From assembly GCF_001420995.1 (NCBI RefSeq), contig NZ_CP012184.1:4634501-4698500 (forward strand): 64,000 nucleotides of DNA, in the 5' to 3' direction. This document shows, piece by piece, positions 9,155 to 17,442 of the stretch. Made by a program: the position numbers and the translations under genes. The stretch's first letter is position 1. Each line of letters opens with the position of its first letter. The DNA comes from Pseudonocardia sp. EC080619-01. Its GTDB lineage: Bacteria; Actinomycetota; Actinomycetes; Mycobacteriales; Pseudonocardiaceae. The notes under the pieces were generated by a model. It was not told the origin of the DNA and searched no databases. It worked only from the letters and a program-made list of their open reading frames with translations.

Positions 9155-10707
9155 CGGACCGGTTCGACTACGTCGTCGTCGGCGGGGGGTCGGCGGGCTG
9201 TGCGCTCGCCGCGCGGCTGTCGGAGGACCCGTCGACGCGGGTGCTGCTGCTGGAGGCCGGCCCGTCCGACGTGGGCGACGACAACATCCTGAAGCTCACC
9301 GACTGGATGAACCTGCTCGACTCCGGCTACGACTGGGACTACCCGATCGAGCCGCAGGAGCGCGGCAACTCGCACATGCGGCATGCCCGCGCGAAGGTGC
9401 TCGGCGGGTGCTCGTCGCACAACTCGTGCATCGCGTTCTGGACCCCGCGCGAGGACCTGGACGAGTGGGCGTCGCTGGGCCTGACCGGCTGGTCGGCCGA
9501 CGAGTGCTGGCCGCTGATCACCCGGCTGGAGACCAACGACGGCGAGTGGTCCGGGCACGGTCGCTCCGGCCCGGTCAACCTCATGCAGGTGCCCTCGAAG
9601 GACCCGTGCGGGAACGCCGTGCTGGCGGCGGCCGCCGACGTCGGGATGCCGACGGTGCGGTTCAACGAGGGCCACACCGTCACCGACGGCGCCGGGTACT
9701 TCCAGATCAACTCGTTCCCGGACGGGACGCGGGCGTCGTCGTCGGCGTCGTATCTGCACCCGGTCCTGGGGTCGCGCCCGAACCTCGAGGTACGGACCGA
9801 CTGCTGGGCGTCGCGGGTGCTGTTCGAGGGCACCCGGGCGACCGGGATCGAGTACCAGCGCGGGATCGGCCCGGGCCGGGAGACCGTCCTCGCCGACCGC
9901 GAGGTGATCCTCTCAGCGGGTGCGATCGACACCCCGAAGCTGCTGATGCTGTCCGGCATCGGCCCGGGCGACCACCTGCGCGAGTTCGGCATCGACGTGC
10001 TCTCGGACCTGCCCGGGGTCGGGTCGAACCTCGACGACCACGTCGAGGGCCTCGTCTTCTGGGACGCCGCGAAGCCGATGGTCACCGAGTCGACGCAGTG
10101 GTGGGAGATCGGGCTTTTCCACCGTACCGACCCGCGGCTCGACCGGCCGGACCTGATGATGCACTACGGCTCGGTGCCGTTCGACATGAACACGCTGCGC
10201 TGGGGCTACCCGACCACCGACAACGGGTTCTGCCTCACACCGAACGTCACCCGCGGGCGGTCGCGCGGCACCGTCCGGCTGCGCACCCGGGACTTCCGCG
10301 ACCGGGCCCGCGTCGACCCCCGCTACTTCACCGATCCCGAGGGTCACGACATGCGCGTGATGACGGAGGGGATCCGGCTCGCGCGGCGGATCGCCGAGCA
10401 GCCGGCGCTGAAGGAGTGGGTCGCCGCGGAGCTGGCACCCGGCCCGGACGCCGTCACCAACGACGAGCTGGCCGACTACATCATGAAGACCCACAACACC
10501 GTCTACCACCCGGCCTGCACGGCGAAGATGGGCACCGACGACGACCGGACCGCGGTCCTGGACCCCCAGCTGCGGGTGCGGGGGGTGCAGAACCTCCGCG
10601 TCGCGGACGGGTCGGCGATGCCGTTCCTGCCGGCGATCAACCCGAACATCACGACGATGATGATCGGGGAGAAGTGCTCGGACCTGCTGAAGGCCGCGCA
10701 CGCCTGA
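9151..10707 (+). CDS. codA: choline oxidase, GMC oxidoreductase
   Basis: A 518-residue FAD enzyme that oxidises choline to betaine aldehyde and on to glycine betaine with O2. The N-terminal dinucleotide fold GGGSAG is present. GGCSSHNSC carries the His (residue 90) to which FAD is covalently attached in the Arthrobacter enzyme. The catalytic His453 (YHPACT) and Asn499 (NPNIT) are conserved, as are the family blocks ESTQWWEIG and YGSVPFDMNTLR. Together these point to choline oxidase rather than choline dehydrogenase. Starting from choline, H2O2 is the expected by-product. It is the last gene of the betB-permease-codA operon. Confidence 0.93.
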   Translation: MTDRFDYVVVGGGSAGCALAARLSEDPSTRVLLLEAGPSDVGDDNILKLTDWMNLLDSGYDWDYPIEPQERGNSHMRHARAKVLGGCSSHNSCIAFWTPREDLDEWASLGLTGWSADECWPLITRLETNDGEWSGHGRSGPVNLMQVPSKDPCGNAVLAAAADVGMPTVRFNEGHTVTDGAGYFQINSFPDGTRASSSASYLHPVLGSRPNLEVRTDCWASRVLFEGTRATGIEYQRGIGPGRETVLADREVILSAGAIDTPKLLMLSGIGPGDHLREFGIDVLSDLPGVGSNLDDHVEGLVFWDAAKPMVTESTQWWEIGLFHRTDPRLDRPDLMMHYGSVPFDMNTLRWGYPTTDNGFCLTPNVTRGRSRGTVRLRTRDFRDRARVDPRYFTDPEGHDMRVMTEGIRLARRIAEQPALKEWVAAELAPGPDAVTNDELADYIMKTHNTVYHPACTAKMGTDDDRTAVLDPQLRVRGVQNLRVADGSAMPFLPAINPNITTMMIGEKCSDLLKAAHA

Positions 10708-10728
10708 CCCGCGCACCGGCCGCGGGGG

Positions 10729-13176
10729 TCACGTCGTGGTGACCTCCGCGGTCAGCGGGGTGTCGGTCACCGAGAAGCCGAGGTGCAGCGTCCAGGTGCC
10801 CGGCTCGGTGGCCCAGCCGGTCCCCGTCCGGTGCCGGAACGCGCGGCGGGACACCGGGACGGTCACCGTCGTCGTCCCCGGGGCGGCGTCGACGACGGCC
10901 CATCCGGCGAGCCACCGCGCCGGGCGCTCGACGTCGCTGCGGTCCCGGGACAGGTAGGCCTGCACGACCTGGCGCCCGGGGCGGTCGCCGATGTTGGTGA
11001 GGGTCACGGTCACGTCGATCCCGTCCGCCGACCAGCGGCCGACCGACATGCCGTCGAGGGTCCAGGTCGTGTAGCCGAGACCGTGCCCGAAGGGGTACGC
11101 CGGTGTCTCGCCGTGGCGCAGCCAGTTCCGGTGCCCGGCGTGCACGCCCTCGTCGTAGCGCAGCACCCCGTCCGACGGGACCCCGGACAGCACCGACCGC
11201 TCCCGGCCGGTGCCCGGCCAGGTCGTGGGCAGCCGCCCGCCGGGCTCGGCGGCGCCCAGCAGGACGTCGGCGACGGCCTCCCCGAACCGCTCCCCGCCGA
11301 ACCAGCCGAGCAGGATCGCGGCGACCTCGTCACGCCACGGCAGGAGCACCGGCGCGCCGGAGTTCACGACGACGACGGTGCGCGGGTTCGCCGCGGCGAC
11401 CGCGCGGACGAGGTCGTCCTGCCGTCCGGGCAGCGCCAGCGTGGAGCGGTCGAAGCCCTCGCTCTCGATCCGGTCGTTCGTCCCCACCACGACGACGGCG
11501 ACGTCGGTCCCCGCGGCCAGCGCCGCCGCTGCGGCGATCTCGGCGTCCGGGTCGTCGACGACGGTCTCCTCACCGAACGTGACCGCGACCAGCGGCATCC
11601 CGGCCTCCTGACCGGACGGGCGGAAGCGCAGCACCAGGTCGACCGGGCCGTCGGTGGTGACACCGGCCGTCACCGACGGTGCCTCGAAGATGGCCGCCCC
11701 GGGCCCCTCGTCGCCGGTCAGGACGCCGTCGGCGTCGAGCACGGTCGTGCCGCCCGCAACGAGGACGACGTGCCCCACCGCGGCGGCCCCGAGCCGGTGG
11801 GCGCCGGCCGGGGCGTCCCAGCGGAGCGCGATCTCGACGTGGTCGGTGCCCTCGGGGATCTCGGCGCCCATCCAGATGAGCGAGGAGCTCAGCCGGTCCT
11901 CGGTCCGCAACGCGGCCCCGCCGACGTCGCGGAACACCGCGCGCAGCCCCGAGCCCCCGGTCACGGGATTCGTGATCGACGCCGGATCGAACGGCTGCAC
12001 CCCCTCCGCGACCTGCGCGCCCAGCCGGTACCGCACCCGGTCCGCGCCGAGCGCGGCCCGCAGCCCGTCGAGCGGGGAGACGACGGCGGCGGGCCGCACC
12101 GTCGCGCTCCCACCGCCCTGGGTGCGGGCGAGGGCCGCGTTGTGCCCGAGCACCGCGACCGACCCCGGCACGGCGAGGTCCCACGGCAGCTCGGCGGAGC
12201 CGTCCGCCCGGGTGTTGCGGACCAGCACCGATCCGGCGGCGGCCAGCTCCCGGGCGACGGCGGCGCCGTCCTCGGCGGGCGGTGGCTCCGTGACCTGCGG
12301 TGGGACGCCGTCGAGGGCGCCGACCCGGGCCGCGAGACGCAGCAGTCGCCGCACCTTCCCGTCGATCACGTCCTCACCGACGCGGCCGTCGCGGACCGCC
12401 TCGACGAGCCGCGCACCCCAGGCCGAGACCGGGCCGGGCATCACGAGGTGCTGCTCGGCGCGTGCCGACGCCTCGGTGCTGCGCACCCCGCCCCAGTCCG
12501 ACATCACCAGGCCGTCGAACCCCCACTCGCCGGTCAGCGGCTCGGCGAGCAGCGGGTTCTCGCTCATCGTCGTGCCGTTGACCGCGTTGTAGGCCGACAT
12601 GACCGCCCACGCACCGGCCCGGGTCACCACCGGCTCGAACGCGGCCAGGTACAGCTCGCGCAGCGCCCGGTCGCCGACCCGGTTGTCGACCGAGAAGCGC
12701 TCGGTCTCGGCGTCGTTGGCGACGTAGTGCTTGGGCGTCGCCGCGACCCCGTGCGCCTGCAGCCCCTCGACGTAGGCGGCGGCCAGCTCCCCGGTGAGCA
12801 GCGGGTCCTCGGACAACGCCTCGAAGTGCCGGCCGCCGTACGGGGTGCGGTGCAGGTTGATCGTCGGGCCGAGGACGGCGTCGGCGTGCTGCCGCCGGGC
12901 CTCCGCGCCGAGCGCGGAGCCGTACCGCCGGGCCGCCGCCGGGTCCCAGGTGGCACCGAGCGCCGACGACGACGGCAGCGACAGTGACGGCTCCCGCTCG
13001 TCGAAGCTCTCCCCACGGACGCCGGACGGCCCGTCCGACAGCACCATCCGCCGCAGCCCGATCGCCGGTTCGGCGGGTGTCGACCAGAAGTCGGCGCCGG
13101 TGAGCAGCCGGACCTTCTGCTCGAGGTCGAGCGTCGCGATCAGGGTGCCGAGCAGTTCCTCGTCGACGTGAGCCAT
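10729..13176 (-). CDS. glycoside hydrolase family 3 beta-glucosidase
   Basis: An 815-residue GH3 enzyme. The nucleophile Asp227 (MSDWGGV) and the substrate-binding LysHis at 149-150 lie in the N-terminal barrel. A PA14-like insert (about residues 400-540) interrupts the alpha/beta sandwich domain, and a fibronectin III-like domain closes the protein. There is no signal peptide, so it should act on imported oligosaccharides or glycosides. ATG 13176 was chosen because further extension would overlap the divergent TetR gene. Expression is probably controlled by that TetR through the palindrome at 13197-13217. Confidence 0.9.
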   Translation of the reverse strand: MAHVDEELLGTLIATLDLEQKVRLLTGADFWSTPAEPAIGLRRMVLSDGPSGVRGESFDEREPSLSLPSSSALGATWDPAAARRYGSALGAEARRQHADAVLGPTINLHRTPYGGRHFEALSEDPLLTGELAAAYVEGLQAHGVAATPKHYVANDAETERFSVDNRVGDRALRELYLAAFEPVVTRAGAWAVMSAYNAVNGTTMSENPLLAEPLTGEWGFDGLVMSDWGGVRSTEASARAEQHLVMPGPVSAWGARLVEAVRDGRVGEDVIDGKVRRLLRLAARVGALDGVPPQVTEPPPAEDGAAVARELAAAGSVLVRNTRADGSAELPWDLAVPGSVAVLGHNAALARTQGGGSATVRPAAVVSPLDGLRAALGADRVRYRLGAQVAEGVQPFDPASITNPVTGGSGLRAVFRDVGGAALRTEDRLSSSLIWMGAEIPEGTDHVEIALRWDAPAGAHRLGAAAVGHVVLVAGGTTVLDADGVLTGDEGPGAAIFEAPSVTAGVTTDGPVDLVLRFRPSGQEAGMPLVAVTFGEETVVDDPDAEIAAAAALAAGTDVAVVVVGTNDRIESEGFDRSTLALPGRQDDLVRAVAAANPRTVVVVNSGAPVLLPWRDEVAAILLGWFGGERFGEAVADVLLGAAEPGGRLPTTWPGTGRERSVLSGVPSDGVLRYDEGVHAGHRNWLRHGETPAYPFGHGLGYTTWTLDGMSVGRWSADGIDVTVTLTNIGDRPGRQVVQAYLSRDRSDVERPARWLAGWAVVDAAPGTTTVTVPVSRRAFRHRTGTGWATEPGTWTLHLGFSVTDTPLTAEVTTT

Positions 13177-13196
13177 ACCGCCGACCGTACCGTCGA

Positions 13197-13217
13197 ATCC
13201 CGAGTGACACTCGGGAT
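13197..13217. promoter_or_regulatory. perfect operator-like palindrome between GH3 and tetR
   Basis: ATCCCGAGTG-A-CACTCGGGAT: 10-bp perfect arms around one central base, in the 55-base gap between the divergent genes. The size and symmetry fit a TetR dimer, and the position would let one site control both promoters. Confidence 0.75.
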
Positions 13218-13231
13218 CGGATCGGGTTAGC

Positions 13232-13936
13232 GTGACCGGCGTGACGACGCCACCCGGGAACGACGGAGGGCGGGCCCGCGGGCGGTACGCCAAGGGGGAA
13301 CGGCGACGCGCGCAGATCCTCGCGACCGCCCTCGAGGTGTTCACCGAGGGCGGGTTCCACGCGTCGTCGACGAAGGAGATCGCCCGCCGGGTCGGCGTCA
13401 CCGAGCCGACGCTGTTCCACTACTTCGGCTCGAAGCAGGCCCTGCTGGCCGCGGTCCTCGCCGCCCGCGACGAGCGCGCCGGCACGGGGACCGGCACCGG
13501 ACGGCTGCTCGACGCCGTGGCGGCGAACGCGGCCGAGCCCGATCTCGTCCGGCTGCACGCCGTCACCTCGGCCGAGGCCACCGACCCCGACCACGCCGCC
13601 CACGACTGGTTCGCGCGCCGCTACGAGCGTCTGCGGGCGGGGCTGGCCGAGGAGCTGGCCGCAGCGCCGACTGCAGGACCGGCCGCAGCGCCGAGCGCAG
13701 GGCCGGTTGCAGGACCGGCCGCAGGGCCGGTGGCAGGGACGGCCGCGGGACGCGCCACGGAGCGCGCCGCCGGACTCGGCCCGGAGCGGCTCGCGCGGCT
13801 ACTGGTCGCCGCCGCCGACGGGTTGCAGATCCAGTGGCTGCTCGACCGGGAGTCCGGGGACCCGGCCGGCATCGACATGGCCGACGATCTGCGCGCCCTG
13901 CTCGACGCACTGGCCGGCCCGCCCAGCCGACGGTGA
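13232..13936 (+). CDS. TetR family regulator with a low-complexity Ala-Gly-Pro insert
   Basis: A 234-residue regulator with a typical TetR HTH at about residues 25-70 (VTEPTLFHYFGSKQALL). An Ala/Gly/Pro/Val insert at about residues 143-176 is encoded by degenerate 12-24 bp repeats (13660-13755) and separates two helical parts of the ligand domain. The rest looks intact. GTG 13232 and GTG 13241 are both possible starts. It is divergent from the GH3 gene and probably represses it. The insert is likely a flexible loop and could vary in length between strains. Confidence 0.8.
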   Translation: MTGVTTPPGNDGGRARGRYAKGERRRAQILATALEVFTEGGFHASSTKEIARRVGVTEPTLFHYFGSKQALLAAVLAARDERAGTGTGTGRLLDAVAANAAEPDLVRLHAVTSAEATDPDHAAHDWFARRYERLRAGLAEELAAAPTAGPAAAPSAGPVAGPAAGPVAGTAAGRATERAAGLGPERLARLLVAAADGLQIQWLLDRESGDPAGIDMADDLRALLDALAGPPSRR

Positions 13937-14359
13937 CGCCCCGGGCCGCTGTCCGGTGGCGGGCCCGGCGGCGGGGTCCGCGACGCCCCGGCTCGCGGAC
14001 CGGTGGCCGGCGGCCGGTGGTCGGCGCTCCGGTCGCGGCGGGCAGGGGGGTTCCGTGGAATCGCTGCGTGAGGCAGCGATCTCTCGGGGGTGGGCCGGGT
14101 CGGTCCCGGCCGGATCGGTGCTCGGAGGTGCGATCCCGAGGACGGGGGGTGTGCTCGTGCAGAACCGCTGCCTGGGGAAGCGATTCTGTCCGGTACCCGG
14201 CGCCGGGCCGGGCTGCGCCGGACTGGGCTGGGCTGCGCCGGACTGGGCTGGGCCGAGCCGGACCGGGCTGGGCCGGGCCGCGCCGGACCGGGCTGAGCCG
14301 CGCCGCACAGGGCGTCGCCGGACCGGGCCGCACCGGGCGTCACAGCGCCGCGCCGGGCG
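13937..14359. repeat. gene-free spacer with hairpin and degenerate GC repeats
   Basis: No supported gene lies in these 423 bases. At 14060-14080 there is a perfect hairpin (ATCGCTGC, loop GTGAG, GCAGCGAT). A related imperfect hairpin (CCGCTGCCTGGGGAAGCG) lies near 14164-14181. From about 14200 to 14350 a degenerate unit close to GCGCCGGACTGGGCTGG is repeated about eight times, ending in CGTCACAG repeats. Confidence 0.6.
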
Positions 14360-14539
14360 TCACAGCTCCCCGGCGAGCACCTCACCGTCGGTCAGCAGCG
14401 CCGGGACCGGCAGGGTCAGCACGACGGTGGGGAGGTCGTCGTCGACGGGGGAGGCGCAGTGCGGGCAGTGCACCCCCGGGAGATCGTCGCGGCGGACCGC
14501 CCGGCAGAGCGGCACGACGTCGGCGAGCTGCTCGGACAT
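14360..14539 (-). CDS. small CxxC protein of unknown function
   Basis: A 59-residue acidic protein with one CPHC motif (residues 25-28) and a separate Cys12, so at most a partial zinc knuckle. ATG 14539 was preferred over a longer start because GGAGG lies directly upstream. It reads in the same direction as the nitrile cluster, beginning 39 bases upstream of the glycosyltransferase stop, but it is downstream of that gene in transcription. No family was recognised. It could be a redox- or metal-binding accessory of the cluster. Confidence 0.45.
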   Translation of the reverse strand: MSEQLADVVPLCRAVRRDDLPGVHCPHCASPVDDDLPTVVLTLPVPALLTDGEVLAGEL

Positions 14540-14577
14540 CGGCCACCTCCGGTACACGGCGTCGTGTTACGACCACG

Positions 14578-15735
14578 TTACCGGACCGGGCAAGGCACCC
14601 CCGCGCCGAGGAAGTCCTCGTACAGGCGCAGGTGCCGGTCCGCGGCCGTCGCCCACGAGTGGGCCGCGGCGAGCTCCCGGCCGGCCCGTTCCCGGTGCGG
14701 GTCCGGCTCGGCGACCGCCGCCCGCAGCGCCGCGGCGAACCCGGCCGGGTCGGCCGCGAACCGGGCCGCGCCGTCGAAGACCTCCCGCAGCACCGGCAGG
14801 TCCCGGGTCACGAGCGGGACCCCGGCGGCGAGCGCCTCCATCGCGGCGAGGCCGAAGCCCTCCTTCACCGACGGGAACGCGAACGCGGCGGCACCGGCCA
14901 TCAGGCCGGGGAGCTCGTCGTCGTCGACGGGGCCGAGGATCTCGGGCCGCACGCCGAGCGCGTCGGCGCGGGCGAGCACGCCGGCCCGGTAGTCGCGGTA
15001 GTCGAACAGGGTCTCGCCGCCCCCGACGACCAGCCGCAGGTCCGGGAGCAGCGCCATCGCCTCGACGAGGTCGCCGGTGCCCTTGCGCGGCTCGATCCCG
15101 CCGACCGAGAGGACGTAGCTCCCGAACCGCGCGCGCCAGGCCGCCCCGGCGCCGGAGTCCGCGGCCCGGGCGAACCGGGCGGCGTCCACGCCGTTGCCGA
15201 TCACGGTGGCGTCGCGTCCCCAGCCGTCCCGCACCTCCGTGGCGACCGCGCGGGACACGCACACCAGCGCGGCGGGGGAGACGATCGCCCGCTCGTGGCA
15301 GGCGGCCAGCTCGGGGGTCGTGAACTCGTCGAGGTGATGCACCGTGCGCAGCAGCGAGCCGTCGCCGTGCGCGCGGCCCTCGGCGTTGGCGGACAGGCAG
15401 TCCTGGGCGTGCCGGACGTCCACCTCCGGCGCGGACCCCAGCGCGTCGGCCAGCAGGTCGATCGAGCGGAGGATCCGGGCGCCGACGGACTCGCCGTCGA
15501 CGTCCGGGACCGGCACGAGCCGTACCCCGACGTCCGGGACCGGCACGAGCCGTACCCCGACGTCCGGGGCCACCCGCCGGAAGAACCCGGTGTCCCCGCC
15601 GCGGGCGAGCGACCAGACCTCGACGTCGTGCCCGGCCGCCGCCAGCGCCTCGGCCAGCGCGAGGGTGTGGACCACGCCGCCGCGCGGCTTCGTCGAGTAG
15701 GTGGACAGCCGGATACGGAGCCGGTCGGTACGCAT
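14578..15735 (-). CDS. MSMEG_0565-family GT4 glycosyltransferase
   Basis: A 385-residue GT-B glycosyltransferase. The N-terminal domain opens with a GGVVHTLALAEAL donor-fold motif, and the C-terminal half carries the GT4 block ExxxGLAAMEALAAGVPLV (EGFGLAAMEAL). It belongs to the group that accompanies Nit1C-type clusters; the acceptor is unknown. An exact 30-bp tandem duplication at 15501-15560 doubles the ten residues GVRLVPVPDV in a surface region. It is the last gene of the minus-strand arm, 10 bases after the inactive nitrilase homologue. Confidence 0.8.
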   Translation of the reverse strand: MRTDRLRIRLSTYSTKPRGGVVHTLALAEALAAAGHDVEVWSLARGGDTGFFRRVAPDVGVRLVPVPDVGVRLVPVPDVDGESVGARILRSIDLLADALGSAPEVDVRHAQDCLSANAEGRAHGDGSLLRTVHHLDEFTTPELAACHERAIVSPAALVCVSRAVATEVRDGWGRDATVIGNGVDAARFARAADSGAGAAWRARFGSYVLSVGGIEPRKGTGDLVEAMALLPDLRLVVGGGETLFDYRDYRAGVLARADALGVRPEILGPVDDDELPGLMAGAAAFAFPSVKEGFGLAAMEALAAGVPLVTRDLPVLREVFDGAARFAADPAGFAAALRAAVAEPDPHRERAGRELAAAHSWATAADRHLRLYEDFLGAGVPCPVR

Positions 15736-15745
15736 CAGCCGCCCG

Positions 15746-16588
15746 TCAGTCGCGGTAGAGGTCGGGGCGGCGTTCCTTCAGGTGGTGCAGCACGGCCCTG
15801 GCCGCGCCGATCACGGCGTCCGGGTCGACGTCGGCGACCGCGAGACCGCCCTTCGACCAGGTCCGGGCGAGGACGTCCCCACCCGGCCCGACGACCTTCG
15901 CCCGGCCCAGGAAGTGCAGCGACCCGTTGCGCCCGCTCTGGTTCGCCGACAGCCACAGCACCTGGTTCTCGGCGGCCCTGGCCTGGTCGTAGAGATCGAA
16001 GAGCCGGGCCTGCCGGTCCTGCGCCATCCGCGGCGCCCGGTTGGTCAGCGACGTCGGCCACGCCGACGGGCAGGCGATGAGCTGGGCGCCGTCGAGGGCC
16101 AGCGAGCGGGCCGACTCCGGGAACGTCTTGTCGTGGTCGATCAGCATCCCCATCCGGCCGGCCGGGGTGTCGAACGCGGTGAACCCGTCACCGGCGGCGA
16201 ACAGCGCGGCGACCCCCGCGGGCTGGTGCACCTTCCGGTGCCGGCCCAGCACACCGTCGCCGGTGAGGCAGACCGCCGCGTTGTAGCGCTCGCCCTCCGC
16301 CGCGCCCGCCTCGCAGAAGCCGAGGCAGACGACCATCTCCCGGGCCATCTCCGCCACGGCCCGCACCTCGGGGCCGTCCGGGTCCAGCTCCGGGGGCAGC
16401 ACCGACCGGTCGGTCGGGTCGGGATTGCGCAGGTCGTGGACGTAGCCGCCGAGCGCGCCGTCGGGCAGCGCGAGCACCGACACCCCGGCGTCGCGGGCGT
16501 GCGCGATGATCACGCCGATCCGCTCCAGGTCGAACGCGACGTCGCGGGTGAAGTTGGCGGCTGCCGCGGCGACCCGCACCCCGCTCAC
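15746..16588 (-). CDS. nitrilase-superfamily protein lacking catalytic residues
   Basis: A 280-residue carbon-nitrogen hydrolase fold that is clearly a paralogue of its upstream neighbour (shared GVLGRHRKVHQP and similar blocks). The Glu-Lys-Cys triad reads Asp43-Lys119-Asp151: the usual LPE is LPD, and the ICYDK active-site block is IDHDK. Without the nucleophilic Cys it should not hydrolyse nitriles or amides by the normal mechanism. It may be a regulatory or structural partner of the active paralogue. GTG 16588 overlaps the neighbour's stop (GTGA), implying translational coupling. The reading frame is intact, so this is not simple decay. Confidence 0.85.
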   Translation of the reverse strand: MSGVRVAAAAANFTRDVAFDLERIGVIIAHARDAGVSVLALPDGALGGYVHDLRNPDPTDRSVLPPELDPDGPEVRAVAEMAREMVVCLGFCEAGAAEGERYNAAVCLTGDGVLGRHRKVHQPAGVAALFAAGDGFTAFDTPAGRMGMLIDHDKTFPESARSLALDGAQLIACPSAWPTSLTNRAPRMAQDRQARLFDLYDQARAAENQVLWLSANQSGRNGSLHFLGRAKVVGPGGDVLARTWSKGGLAVADVDPDAVIGAARAVLHHLKERRPDLYRD

Positions 16589-17442
16589 GCCCCCGCGGCG
16601 ACGGGTTCGGGGCCGTACGCGGCCGGACGCCGGTCGCGCAGGTGTCCCATGAACCGGCGGGCGGCCTCCACGGCGGCGTCGACGTCGACGGACGCGACGG
16701 CGAGCCCCGCCTCGGTCCCGGTCGTCGCGAGCACCTCACCGCCCGGGTCGACGACCTTCGCGCTCGCGACGAGCTGCAGGTCGCCGAACGTCCCGGCCTG
16801 GTTCGCCGACACCCACACGATCTGGTTCTCCAGCGCGCGGGCGCGGTCGTGCAGGTCGAACCGCCGCGCCCAGCGGTCGTCGGCGAGGACCGGGGCCCGG
16901 TCCGTCCGTGACGCGGGCCATGCCGACATGCACACCACCGTCCTCGCACCGTCCATCGCCAGGGCGCGGGCCGCCTCCGGGAACGCCTTGTCGTAGCAGA
17001 TCATCATGCCGATCCGCCCGACCGGAGTGTCGAACGCGGCGAACCGGTCCCCGGCGGCGTACGAGTGGTTCTCGTCCAGCGGCTGGTGCACCTTCCGGTG
17101 CCTGCCGAGCACCCCGTCGCCGGTCACGGCGACGCAGCTGTTGTACGGCAGCCCGGCGGACGCGGCGTCCCCGGCCTCGCAGAACCCCGCGGTGACGACC
17201 ATGTCCCCGGCCAGGCCGACGAGCCTGCGGATCTCCGGCCCGTCCGGGTCGAGCTGCGGCGGGACGTCGTCGACGGCACCGTGCAACGACGACAGGTACC
17301 CGCCCAGGGCGGCCTCGGGCAGCGCCAGCAGGTCCGCGCCCCGGGAGCGGGCCTCGGCGATCGTCGCCGCGACCCGGGCGAAGTCCTCGTCCAGGTCGCG
17401 CACGAAGCCCTGCGCGGCGGCGGCGAACGTCGTCGTGGTCAT
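16585..17442 (-). CDS. nitrilase-superfamily amidohydrolase, catalytic triad intact
   Basis: A 285-residue carbon-nitrogen hydrolase with Glu43 (LPEAALGGY), Lys117 (RHRKVHQ) and Cys149 (MMICYDKAFPE). It should hydrolyse an amide or nitrile to acid plus ammonia in the cytoplasm. It is about 60 residues shorter than the Nit6803-type nitrilases usual in Nit1C clusters, so an aliphatic amidase role downstream of the nitrile hydratase is at least as likely. Its ATG overlaps the stop of the GNAT-AIRS gene. Confidence 0.85.
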   Translation of the reverse strand: MTTTTFAAAAQGFVRDLDEDFARVAATIAEARSRGADLLALPEAALGGYLSSLHGAVDDVPPQLDPDGPEIRRLVGLAGDMVVTAGFCEAGDAASAGLPYNSCVAVTGDGVLGRHRKVHQPLDENHSYAAGDRFAAFDTPVGRIGMMICYDKAFPEAARALAMDGARTVVCMSAWPASRTDRAPVLADDRWARRFDLHDRARALENQIVWVSANQAGTFGDLQLVASAKVVDPGGEVLATTGTEAGLAVASVDVDAAVEAARRFMGHLRDRRPAAYGPEPVAAGA

